Below are positions 43,607-53,554 of a stretch of DNA of 64,000 nucleotides, in pieces. The first letter of the stretch is position 1, and the number at the start of each line of letters is the position of its first letter. The stretch comes from Stemphylium vesicarium. Taxonomy: Eukaryota; Ascomycota; Dothideomycetes; Pleosporales; Pleosporaceae. The stretch is from the NCBI GenBank assembly GCA_004380135.1, contig QXCR01000113.1, positions 32,128 through 96,127 on the forward strand, in the 5' to 3' direction. The translations under genes and the position numbers were made by a program. The notes below the pieces were generated by a model. That model worked only from the letters and a program-made list of their open reading frames with translations, was not told the origin of the DNA and searched no databases.

Positions 43607-45114
43607 CTAATGCCCAAGCAAGCCCAACTACCTTTTGTAAAAGTAGTAAGGTACTTTTCTAGATGCTCGCCTCGGGTTTTCGCTTCGATCCAGCGTTCTG
43701 GTCGGAATTCGTTCGGTTGGGGGAAGACGGTGGGGTGCGCGCTGAGGAGGTAGGGCATCGCGCTAATACTGGTCTGGCAACAGATAGCGTTGGTATGAGA
43801 ACACGTAGACGGTGAGATTCGTTTTATCGACGTACGCCAGCGGGTATGACCCAGTCGCCGTACGCGAGTGGCTCGAGGGGAACGCGGGGCATGCGACTCG
43901 TCATGTAACACTGGTAACGCAGGGATTCGTTGATGAACGCCATCTGCAAAATCAAATTAGTAAAATGAATTGAGCCTGCTGCCATCCTTGGTGATCCTTT
44001 TACTAGATACGGCAGCGTCTCTAGTTGACTCCAGATAAATTTTGAAGCCTGCCCGCCACCCAACACTCCAAGTTCCGTCCTCAGCTTATCCAACACTTCA
44101 GGAAATGAGACCATGTAACAAATCATGACGGTCAGGAACCGAGCCGTCGTATCCAGACCCGCAAAAAGAATGACTGCGCTTTCGTTCTTGAGCCGCTGGA
44201 ACGTGCGCTCGTGTGCGGGGATCTTGGGATCGGTGAGCGCATCGAACAGCGTCTTCGCTCCAACGGTTTCCCTTTCGCTGCCACCTTTCGCGAGCGCCTC
44301 TTTTGAAAGGTTGGTAATCCGCCGGTCAACGTCAAGGTACGCGGTGATGTCCGGGTTAAGGCGTCGCAAAGCCCATGTCGGAAGGCGGCTTATCGATGAC
44401 AGGAAAAAATCGCCGCCAGTGATAGGATAGCAGCATGCCTCTTAGTCCCTGCTCGATTTCCCCTGGGAAATCGGTTTTGTTCAGCTCGTCGAAGCTTTCG
44501 CCGTACGCATAGTGCGTGATGATATCTGTGGTTAGGGCGCCAAACACCAGGGGCCCGACAAGCGTTTCATTTTTTTGGTAAGCTTCTTTCAATATCTCTA
44601 CTAGCAGATCGACTTTTGATTGGATGAGGGCCTCTAGTTTGGTTATCGATCGTTTAGAGAAGAAGCTGGAGATGTAGTCGCGTCGCTGGCGGTGCAGGTC
44701 ATGGTACACGGTAGTGATTGAAGCGGAGACGAGACCAGACCGGGCCACATGAATGGGGTCTTCTTCTCGCTTTTGTCCGCTTCCCGCGAACACTGTTTCG
44801 TGGAGGAAGGGGTCGTTGAAGGAAAGCGCGTGCGGATTGATCCTTGCAAGCGGTCCTACGTATTTCAGAAAGGTCGGATTCATGCCAGATGTGTTTGGGG
44901 TGACTCGCCGTACTCCTCGTGCATCGGAATAACCTCTTGGAAGTACTGCCTGCCCGCCCTTTACGACATCATAGTAAAATTCAGCGAGATACGACGCAGC
45001 TGCCCAACGTGGACCGGGAAACTTGGCAAGAGGGTGGAGATAGAGATTGTAGCTGATATTATATAGCCAACGCGCAACACCTAGACTGAGAATGGCGACC
45101 AAAAAAGATGGCAT
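43607..45114 (-). pseudogene. cytochrome P450, frameshifted, altered heme loop
   Basis: ATG at 45114; the N-terminal anchor MPSFLVAILSLGVARWLYN and proline hinge HPLAKFPGPRWAA are typical of microsomal P450s. The first frame ends near 44390. The next frame continues RLPTWALRRLNPDITAYLD, with no GT-AG pair to bridge the switch near 44388-44400. The I-helix reads ILFAGLDTTARFL (the A-G-x-D-T oxygen-activation motif). The K-helix ExxR is ESLR and precedes an intron (GTACGT...CCAG) joining WVIPAG to TSISAMPYLL. Next come FRPERW and the heme loop FTKGSWACLGI. The thiolate Cys is present, but the conserved Arg/His of FXXGXRXCXG is Trp (TGG, one C-to-T from CGG). The last exon after the GTAAGT at 43606 could not be traced. 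Frameshift and heme-loop change make it very likely inactive. Confidence 0.75.
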
Positions 45115-45402
45115 TGCTTCTCGAAAATCAGGCTATGGTGGAGCTACCTCAATCGTGTTTTTCGGGCGGGGGAGGAAAGAGGCGGGGAGCTCAATTGTGC
45201 CACATGGTAAACTGATCCAATTCTAGGAAGATGCAGATGACGCTGCAGCTATGTTAGCGACATCGTCTTTCCGGCATATGTAGCCGCCGTACCATTCCTA
45301 GTCTTTCCATGCTGGATATGGATTGCGCAAAGGTAGAACCGGCGTGCGTTGAGTGTTTATACTCGCAGACTAGGCGGAGCCGACAGCGAAACGACGTGGG
45401 GT

Positions 45403-47246
45403 TCACGCCCTCGCGCCAGCCCTACGCTTGCGTATACGCACAGCAATTCTCTCCAGCGGCCTAACAGCCCCAAACGCCTTCTCGCGCAACACCGGCATAG
45501 CCTCATCCGCCGCCTCGGGATCACAAAGCTGAATCTCCCATTCCCTCAACAGCACCGCCAAAGTCGCAGTTTGCATGGCTTCCAAATATCCATCACTCAG
45601 CATAGTGTCTTGGTGTCCGCCAAAAGCTGGCTCCAACGCCTCGAGACCGTCCAAGCTGAACTCACCTGTTTCGACAAGACTCCTGGCTTTCTGCTTGCCG
45701 AGGATGAGAAAGCGCTCTGCCCAGAAGTTCTCCAGTGGTTTTTCGACGGCGCGGGGACGCGCTTTTGCCCATGATTTTACGTCTAGTGCGATGTCTTGGG
45801 AGAATACGATGCCGACGGAGCCTGCGGGGAGTGTGTAGTGGGTGTCCAAAGGAACGTTTTGACGGTTGCAGTGATAGGTTATTTCCCGTGCGATGCGCAG
45901 GCGGCTAGTTTCTCGTTGCAGGGATTTAACGAGAGGCAAAGCCGTGATGTCTTCGACGTTGTAACCGGAGGCTGGAGTGGAACCCTGTTTGGAAACGACA
46001 TCGGTGAGATGCTCGGCAAGTTCTGGTTTGCGCAGTATCTCAATCATGGACCAGATTGCTGATGGAATCAAGTTCTCGTTTGAACTGCACACCTTCGTTA
46101 GCATATTTATTCTCACGTCCGCCTCTCAGAAATGCGCTAGTGCATACGCACCTTTGTATGATCTTGAAGAGAGCCATTGCCCTTTCTCTTTCGCTCGAAA
46201 CCCTAGCAATACCATCGTCGCTTTCCTGGATGAACTTGGATCCCTTATGTTCATCCCAATCCGGATCCTCACTCCCAACTTGCGCAAACTCACTGCCACT
46301 ATGATTGGTCTTGAACCACTTCTCAACGCCCGCCAGGAGTTTCTCAAGATGCTCCTCATGTTCTTTCGGTTCCAGAGGATACGACATGTGGAGATTGTGG
46401 CCTTCAGCAGCATCTTGGTACTTCCAGTAGTCCTTTGTTAAGCCGGGATATTGCCGGAAAATCGCCGAGCCGAAGAGCGTTTCTATCGAACACCTGGTCA
46501 GAACCTGCTGGAAGAAGGACCAGAAGTCTTCGATCTGAGTCCAGCTATCGGTTTGGAACATCTTGTCGTTCATGTTGCTGGAGAGCTTGGATGCGTAGAG
46601 TTCGCAGAGGTTTGTCAAAGGTGCACCAGTTAGATACTTCTCGATGGGTAGACCATGTGGGCTCGAGTTCGTTTGACCATCCGTGTCAACAAGCAATGCA
46701 ACAGGCTTCTCTTCCTCGCACGTTGTCTTAGAACCTTGAAACAATACCTCCGACGCTTTTGCGGCTCTTCTGACATGCTCGGGATCGCGAAGGACGACAA
46801 AAGATCTCAGGCCCACCTTGACGGTGAACGGCGCGAAGCCGCCATACTCGTTGCTAACAAACGTTAGCAAGTCAACAATCCAAGCCGTACTTATTATCAT
46901 ACAGTAGACTTGCAAAGAACTTTGGTGCCCCTTCAAAGGCGATACTAAAGGTATGGAACACGCCAGGTACTAGATAGGGGATTGTTGGGGGTGTTTTGCC
47001 CCTTGCAACATCTTTGGAGGCTTGGAAGAAGAGAGCGGTGGTGCCATAATAAGTCAACGCTGGAATTACGATCAAAGCGACAGCAAGAAGGATGAGCATG
47101 GCTAGTGTGTTGCGATGGGATGGGCTGGAGTTGTCGTGGTAGAAATCCGTGCCGGGCCTTGCCGAAGCTAGCGGTGGATCTGGGATCGGCGGGGCGGTAG
47201 TCGCGGCCGCTACTGCATCATGTCGTGCAGCCTCCAAACCACCCAT
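45403..47246 (-). CDS. P450-fold protein lacking the heme-thiolate cysteine
   Basis: 575 aa in three exons: 47246-46903, 46853-46152 and 46084-45403 (introns 48-49 and 67 nt; borders within one base). The phases join exactly and no stop interrupts the model. Residues 1-40 are hydrophilic, then one membrane anchor (TLAMLILLAVALIVIPALTYY) leads into PYLVPGVFHTF and a substrate-binding half that resembles the CYP7/CYP8-like fungal clade. The I-helix-like segment is NENLIPSAIWSMIEIL (this clade lacks the usual Thr) and the ExxR motif is ETSR. In the heme region the expected FGGG-Q-R-x-C-P-G-R-H-F-A is AFGGHQDTMLSDGYLEA: the Cys position is Met and the following P-G-R is lost. Heme ligation as in a normal P450 is therefore not expected. 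Either a non-enzymatic P450-fold protein or an early-stage pseudogene without nonsense changes. Confidence 0.75.
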
Positions 47247-47415
47247 ATTCACACGTAGATATTGTTCGAGACTAGCTTCTTATTTCGATAATACGTGTAT
47301 TGTTCTTATTTCTTTGCCGCATCATACTAGCAGGCCAGTACCACGACGCGGGTCCAATGCCTCCTGAACATCCCAGTAGTCCGTATACACGCCAATCCCA
47401 AACGCGCATGCACAC

Positions 47416-48766
47416 CTAAGAAACGGCCTCCTCCAGCACGTTCACCACTCCACACTCAGTGTCCATCTCCAACTTCTTCCCGTCAATATCCACCCCCAGC
47501 CTAACCCTAACCTTGTGTGCTCTCGTAATGGCAAAAGAGTGGAAATTCGGTATCACACCCTCTGGAATTAGTGCTACGAACGTCGTCTTCCAGGGCGTGG
47601 GTTGTGCCATGTCCATCCTCTCCTTCGCATCTTCCGGCAAGGATGAGGGTGTAACCGTGGATGCCGGCAAAGCAACAAGGTCGCACGTCACAGACTGCGG
47701 CATCGCGTGCAGATAAATCTTGCGCTCAGTCCACGCGGCAGGAAAGGGCTGATCCTCTCTTAGCCATAACTCGAATTTGTTGCTTTGATGGGCACCGCAG
47801 AGTGTATAGTCTGCATCGTGGTCGCGTGGGGCGCGGTCGAATGTAAATTTGAGCAAGCATAGCTTTAGTAGGGTGAAGTTTACCATGCCGGGGGTGCGGG
47901 ATGCGTTGGCTGTTTGAGAAAATGTGGTGAGGGTGGCATGAATGGGGAATGATGAGCCGGGGGTGAGATCAGAGTGGAGCGCGAGGTTGACTGAAAAGGT
48001 CAATTTGGGTGTAGAGGAAGAGAATTGGTCGTAGAGGATTTTCCGGAAGCCGATTTGGTGCGTGTCCAGGCCGGCTAGAGAAGAAGATTTTAGGGTAAAC
48101 TGTTTGGAACGATGAGTTCGACTGGCTGGATGGAAAAGAACAGGAGAAGAGACTGTGAGGTTGGTTAGGCTCTTCCCCTGAACGACACCGATACTGAGGC
48201 ATATCAATTGACGCTGACCCCGTATTCGATCTTTACGAAATCCGACTCTGGAATATCTTTGCTGGAAAAGTCCCAAGAGTCCCTGTACGTAATTGTAGGG
48301 GGTAGATCATGAGGTCCAACAACAAAACTCTTATCGGAATCGTTTTTGTATTGACCTGCTCGTGAATTTTCTGTCCGAGAGGTGAATGTAGATGTGAACG
48401 GGAATGTGTTTCCAGCCAGGCTGAAGCTTTGTGGGTACAGGATCTAGCCTTTTTCCTTTTTTCCTTTCGTCGGCATTGCTGATGGCTGGCAAAACATCGT
48501 CAGTAATCAGGAACAGCGGCGCGTTGTCGCGCCAATGATCATAGCTGACTGAGCAGCCGCGAGCCGTTCGACGATGCCAGACACGGGAGCGACCAAAGAG
48601 AGAGACTTGAATGGCCTGCGGCTCGATGGGCACGATCGGCGTTAAGTTAATGTCGCCGGTGATGACATCACCTGGTCTGTAGATCTTTGTCTGCTGGATT
48701 GTGAAGACAGATTGCTAGCTTGGGCAGCGGTGGCTGTGGTGTTTTCCTGGAGCCGAACAGGCCCAT
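47416..48766 (-). pseudogene. arrestin-like N-domain protein, frame-broken
   Basis: Fungal alpha-arrestins recruit ubiquitin ligases to membrane transporters. The ATG at 48766 begins MGLFGSRKTPQPPLPKLAI. An extra base near 48680-48691 shifts the frame before IYRPGDVITGDINLTP, the arrestin strand motif. It continues VSLFGRSRVWHRRT and DHWRDNAPLF. Another frame holds GNTFPFTSTFTSRT and SFVVGPHDLPPTITYRDSW, and a base loss near 48200-48212 separates EYGVSV from ICLSIGVVQGKSL. The C-terminal part (47416-48190) is open and contains TFVALIPEGVIPNFHSFAI. One of the switches could be an unrecognised intron, but at least two lack GT-AG borders. Domain assignment is firmer than the gene model. Confidence 0.6.
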
Positions 48767-49056
48767 GATGTAAGATTGGGGGTGTGCGCGAGAATTGGTG
48801 GCTAGATGGTGTGCGCTTCGCAGTTGGCAGGTCGCTCTACATATTGGACGGCAAGCACTCTGTACGGTACGGGCCTGATCACAGCCTCGAAAAGGGCGTT
48901 TTGTGATGGCTGCATTTTTGATCGTGGCCTGGCAATTCGGGGTCTCGCAACCGTGGCGCGTGATAAGACTGCAAGATTCGGTCGGTAGTAACTCCTGTAA
49001 TGCAATTGGGTATCATATCCAAACGCCGAAATCCGGGTTCAAATCCTGCAGCTGAA
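48767..49056. other. intergenic, arrestin-like to Fta4-like
   Basis: Contains a T-arm-like ccgggttcaaatcctgc at about 49033-49049, but no acceptor or anticodon arm to make a tRNA. Nothing else recognised. Confidence 0.35.
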
Positions 49057-49891
49057 TTACCAGCTCGCTAGTACCTTGTCCACCTTTCTCTGTCCATTGT
49101 TCCCAAGCCCATCCATGTCGACGTCCTCATCCTCAGCAGTTGAAGGCGCCTGCACGTCACCGAATTTCTCCTCCACCCTGGCTGCCACCCTTATAGCTAA
49201 GGTTCTCGTCTTGGCTAACTCGGGAGCCAGCGGCGCATCCTTCCAAACCAAATTTGGCTGTATATTCTCCTTGGGCCGACGATACGGTTCGAGCAGCGAC
49301 AACAGCGTTCGGTACGTGTTGAGTTTGTTCTGCAGCATTTGGCGCTGGGCGGAAAGTTCTTGCAATCGGGAGACGGAAGAGAGGTATTCGTCTTGCGTCA
49401 CTTGGCTGCTGCTGTCGCGATCGTGCCATGTTGCGGGTAGTTTCGCGATGTTCTCGTCGCTGGTCAGGTCGGCGTTCTGAAACAGCGCATTGGCGTCTTG
49501 TTCGTGGACATCGGACATGGTGTTGGCGTCTTCTTCATCATCGTCGACGGGTTGCGCGCCCGAGTCCCAGTATAGCGTGTCTATTTGCTCCACGACATGC
49601 TCAATCATTTGACGACTGTAGACTGTTCGGGAATGTCGCTTGAGGTCGCGATTAACTAAAGGTATTAGTTTTTTGCCTTGCGGTGAGCAATAGACGTGTT
49701 TCTTGACTACCTTTATCCAGCACTCCCTTCATAACACTGAGCTCTATACCGCCATCTTGCGCAAGCATGCGCAGGCGTTCTGACGGCGGTATTCCTCGCG
49801 AGAGGATGTGTTTCCGCGTCTGCAGAAAGTGCTGTTTCTGTTCGACAACCGTCGATTGCTTCGATACAGCAGCGGACCCGCGTCGATTCAT
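49057..49891 (-). CDS. Fta4-like inner-kinetochore (Sim4/CCAN) protein
   Basis: Component of the constitutive centromere network at the inner kinetochore, by analogy to fission yeast Fta4. Two exons, 49891-49711 and 49655-49057, intron 55 nt; 259 aa. The N-terminal KQHFLQTRKHILSRGIPPSERL and the splice-spanning LDKVNRDLKRHSRTVYSRQ lead to HVVEQIDTLYWD, the most conserved Fta4 segment. A coiled coil (SRLQELSAQRQMLQNKLNTYRTLLSLLEPYR) follows. The C-terminus is acidic (STAEDEDVDMDGLG) and ends KVDKVLASW. Length is similar to annotated filamentous-fungal Fta4 proteins. The call rests on motif order, not a search. Confidence 0.7.
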
Positions 49892-50513
49892 GGTGAAGGT
49901 AGCAGCTGAGATGCTGTCAATGGGTTCAAAACATGTCCGTGAGAATGCGGGGACGCATTGGAAGCGCGACGCGCCGGGAATCGGCCTTTCCTATTTGGGC
50001 CGAGGTAAGCCCACCAGCTATCGACAGCACAACTGTTCGAAGATGATGTCAATCGATGACTTCCAGACGTCGACCTTGGACGATACATATTGCCTCGAAT
50101 TTCTTTTTTTCTGTTTAGCTATGGCGCATGCCGCAGCATCACAAATGGATTCACCCACGGTTCCGGTGTCGTGGAACAGGTTTGATGATTGCGGAAGGTA
50201 TCTCGAGAGCAGGCATCCCCTTCAGAGTAGAAAATTATTTCCCTTTGCCATCTCGAGCGAGTCTGCACGATTGCCCGTTCTCAAGAAGCGGGCGCATGAA
50301 GGAATGTGAAAGGGAAACAGGTGGCCTGTGCAGAAATTAAGTGCAAGCTATTTTGGCGCGTGCGGAGACGTCACGACTTCTAAGCGCAACGTCGGACTGT
50401 AGGTAGGGACCGCGTTTTGTCAACCACGCATCTAACCTCACCTCCAAGACAGAAATTCTCAAAGCCTATACTTGCATCCTCATCACATCGAATTAATCAA
50501 ACTCGTATTTAAC
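49892..50513. other. intergenic between divergent Fta4-like and oxidoreductase genes
   Basis: Shared promoter region. Open frames at 49767-50309 partly overlap the Fta4-like first exon and have no motif. Confidence 0.4.
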
Positions 50514-51359
50514 ATGCTTCGCGAACAAATGAAAGAGGTAGACCTTTTGATACTGGGCGCAGGCTGGACGTCCACATTCCTGATCCCGCAACTGGGCGAC
50601 ACAGGCATCACCTTCGCGGCGACTACTACCACAGGAAGAGATGCGACGATACCATTCAAGTTTGATCCCGAGTCCGGCGACGCGGAGCCCTACAAGCGCC
50701 TCCCCGCTGCCAAAACGGTGCTGATTACGTTTCCGCTCTTGGGCCACGGCCAATCCAAGACACTCATCGGACTCTACCGCTCCGTCCACGGTGCTCAGAA
50801 TCACTGGATCCAGCTTGGACAGACTGGAATTTACAACAAGCGGCCTGATGATTGGAGCGATGATGACGCACCGTACGACAAGGATGACAAGCGAGCCATT
50901 GCCGAGGACGAATTGCGCTCACTCCATGGCTGTGTTCTATGTCTATCTGGCCTCTACGGAGGTGAGCGAGTTCCCGCGCGCTGGCTGCCTCGCCTCGGCC
51001 AATCAAAAGACGACGTAAGGAAACGCGGTGCTGTCCATTTCATCCATGGCGAAGACGTCGCACGTGCAATCATCGCTACACACCGGAACTTTACTCCGGG
51101 CAAGCGCTGGATCATTGCTGACCTTCGCGTCTACGACTGGTACGATCTCATCATGAGTTTCAGCGCCATGGCCGATGGATCCATGACAAAAGAGGAGCAG
51201 GAGACTCGCCAGGAATTCGCGAAGTGGGTTGGCGAGCTCATGGAGGAAGAGGGCATTCGCGCTCTGCCTAGGGAGATGGGGACGCTGGGGAGAAAATTGG
51301 ACTCTCGAGGCTTCTGGAATCACCACGGCATCTGGCCACGTCACAAGCGGCTGGCGTAG
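50514..51359 (+). CDS. NAD(P)-binding Rossmann-fold oxidoreductase/epimerase-like protein
   Basis: Single exon, 281 aa from the ATG at 50514; an in-frame ATG at 50529 is an alternative start. The dinucleotide-binding loop is LLILGAGWTSTFLIPQL (GXGXXX). The middle has KTVLITFPLLGHGQS and GQTGIYN, and a Tyr-containing LCLSGLYGGERVPARWL in the place of the SDR/epimerase active site. The fold ends with HFIHGEDVARAIIATHR, where the extended-SDR family has its HVDDV motif. It looks like an atypical extended SDR; substrate unknown. Cytosolic by lack of signals. Confidence 0.75.
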   Translation: MLREQMKEVDLLILGAGWTSTFLIPQLGDTGITFAATTTTGRDATIPFKFDPESGDAEPYKRLPAAKTVLITFPLLGHGQSKTLIGLYRSVHGAQNHWIQLGQTGIYNKRPDDWSDDDAPYDKDDKRAIAEDELRSLHGCVLCLSGLYGGERVPARWLPRLGQSKDDVRKRGAVHFIHGEDVARAIIATHRNFTPGKRWIIADLRVYDWYDLIMSFSAMADGSMTKEEQETRQEFAKWVGELMEEEGIRALPREMGTLGRKLDSRGFWNHHGIWPRHKRLA

Positions 51360-51703
51360 ACTCGGAGTTTTGCGAAGTTCTGAGTTGGCTACCGTTATCA
51401 GATGAGTATTCTGTAATTTTACGCCATGTAGTTGGCCAGGGGCTCCAAAGGTTTGATGTTTCGCGTCTCTGAAGCATCAACGGTGGATAAAACGCGATAT
51501 TCTATGAAAACTTGCTCAACATGAACCATAGTTTTATCGTGTCCAGTATCCACCACATCATTTCATTGCCTTTTAAAAGAGGCTCTTCCACGCTCTCTTT
51601 CACTCTCTTTTCTTCTCTTCTCAAACGTTATCGCACAAGTCTTGTCTTCAAATCTTCTTGAAAAACACCTTCATCACCTTTTCACACAATACCCATCATC
51701 AAG
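51360..51703. other. intergenic, upstream of AT-hook gene
   Basis: TC-rich leader from about 51590 to 51700, typical of a fungal core promoter. Nothing else recognised. Confidence 0.4.
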
Positions 51704-52804
51704 ATGGCTGTTTCTCTCCGCACCTCTCTCCAGCCCAGCTACATGTTCTTGCGCGAAGCCAACCAAGCCATCAACATTACTCATCTCGCTCCCCCGCGCC
51801 AGGGCCCTTTTCAAGGTCAACAGCCAACGCTTCTCCAGAGACAGTTATGGCAGCAACAACGACTATTACAACAACAACAACAACATCAAATGGGCATACC
51901 ACAGCCCTTTACTTACAATATTCCCGGCTTCTCAGCCACTAACAGCTTTCCTGCTGGTTTCGTCCCCTTCCAGCCTCAACCTCAGAACCCATTTGCACCA
52001 CAGCCACAACAGCAGCCACAATCATTCCCTATTGCTGCTGCCGCCGCCGCCACACCACAACCTAAGCGCAAGCGCGGACGCCCGTCCCACGCTTCCTTGG
52101 GCAAACTCACCGCCAAGGAGAAGAGGTATCTTGCGAGAACTGCGCCGCGGGAACCCCCCGCTCCTAAACGTGTGCCCGGTCTTCCAGATCTCACCCCTGT
52201 TGCAGGGCATGTGGGTGTGCCGGGCAACTACACCCCATATCTCCCCGCTGCACAGAGTGCTGCGACTATGCAGCAGGTCGACAATGCCAGGATTGATGCT
52301 CTGGCGGCTGACCCCTGGAATTACCAGCCGGCTGCATACGACCCTACCATTCTTGATGCTCTGCTGGTGGACGCCGGGAATTACCAGCCAGACGCATATG
52401 ACAACGTCGCACAGATGACCGATGCCGACACTGCAGGAGGCTCTGCCAACTACGACCCCCTCGACGTCGCGGCACAGCATGACGGGATACCAGTGGTTGA
52501 GGATCCCAACATTGACCCCAGCCTAGGCGTCGAGGACAGCGACGCGGTAATGACGGATGACAGTGACGTCGTCGATTGCGTTGCTATGTATGCTGCGGCC
52601 GAGCAGCTGGGCATCTATAACGGTGCCGACGCACACGTGTCCCTTGAGGACATGTCCGTGACGGAAATGATGGCAATATACAAAGCCCACGAGAGAAACA
52701 CCTCCACACCATATGGGGAGCATGCCACGCTGGATGATGCCAAGCCCCAGGAGCCGTCTCTGGATGAGAACGAAGTATGCGCCCCGCCCCTTTTTTCCCT
52801 CTAG
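51704..52804 (+). CDS. AT-hook, Gln/Pro-rich low-complexity protein
   Basis: 366 aa from the ATG at 51704. The N-terminus is Gln-rich (poly-Q from CAA/CAG runs at residues ~45-65) and Pro-rich. An AT-hook-type core PKRKRGRP, residues ~123-130, would bind the minor groove of AT-rich DNA. The C-terminal half carries two diverged copies of a ~22-residue unit (DPWNYQPAAYD and DAGNYQPDAYD) and is acidic. The frame ends at the TAG at 52802, but that TAG sits at the end of a strong pyrimidine tract (ccccttttttccctctag) preceded by a GTATGC donor. A downstream frame (EVVAREMRAELEVFSRKYE) ending at 52967 may be a further exon. The obvious donor puts it out of phase, so the 3' structure is uncertain. 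A chromatin or transcription role is plausible. Confidence 0.6.
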   Translation: MAVSLRTSLQPSYMFLREANQAINITHLAPPRQGPFQGQQPTLLQRQLWQQQRLLQQQQQHQMGIPQPFTYNIPGFSATNSFPAGFVPFQPQPQNPFAPQPQQQPQSFPIAAAAAATPQPKRKRGRPSHASLGKLTAKEKRYLARTAPREPPAPKRVPGLPDLTPVAGHVGVPGNYTPYLPAAQSAATMQQVDNARIDALAADPWNYQPAAYDPTILDALLVDAGNYQPDAYDNVAQMTDADTAGGSANYDPLDVAAQHDGIPVVEDPNIDPSLGVEDSDAVMTDDSDVVDCVAMYAAAEQLGIYNGADAHVSLEDMSVTEMMAIYKAHERNTSTPYGEHATLDDAKPQEPSLDENEVCAPPLFSL

Positions 52805-53554
52805 CAATGGCGGTAATAACGATAACGGAGCAGAACGAACGCTAGAGGTAGTAGCGAGGGAGATGCGGGCGGAACTCGAGGTATTTTCGAGGAAGTATGA
52901 AACGGAGGCGGAGATTAAGCGGTACATGGACTTGGCTGACATGGACTTGGCTGTTGGTGAGGTCTGAGGGGGTGATGGTAGGGAGATGGTGATGATGGTT
53001 GTTGTCGTTGTTGTCGTTGGACAAGTTAGGTTTACTAGTGTTTAATCCAATAAAGCATCTTGTATGCTGCAAATCTTTCTTTCTGAATATGTGATGTACT
53101 TGTATCATGGGTTTTGGAATATGGCTTCTACTACCAGTGTATTCGTCTAGTCTTGGAAAACTCTTATTCCCGGGCGTGCTCTTGGACGTTTTCTGCTGAG
53201 GTACGCGAGAGGCTATAACAATCACCTTTGAAGAACGAATATATCCGGTAACATTCGTCTGAAATGACTTACACAAGGTTTGCACTGTCTTGGCGCAAAA
53301 TGTAAGGCGGGACGCGGGGCGCTTAACGCAGCCCCCACCTGCGACTTGCTTGCATGCACTGCCTCACTAGGCTGGGTTGCCTGATTCCGCTACGCCAGTG
53401 CGTCTCGACGTACAAAGCAGCGAAGTCCTGTGTTTTCGCACATCGCTCCCGATGAGTTCCTGATGACTTTGGAGCTGCATACCGACTAAGCAGCGACGTC
53501 ACCGCCGGCATCTTGTCGTCTACCACCGCGTTTCACGAACATTGGATCATCACC
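52805..53554. other. possible extra AT-hook exon, then intergenic
   Basis: 52805-52967 holds a helical, charged frame that may be the last exon of the AT-hook gene. The rest, to 53554, has no supported feature. Confidence 0.4.

Noticed and set aside
48968..49056. tRNA-like T-arm (gggttcaaatcctgc) near 49033-49049
   Set aside because: Only four of five T-stem pairs form. No matching acceptor stem, D-arm or anticodon arm could be placed upstream within tRNA distance.
51642..52418. 258-codon frame overlapping the AT-hook gene
   Set aside because: An alternative frame of a low-complexity Gln/Pro-rich region. It lacks the AT-hook motif and has no ATG in promoter context.
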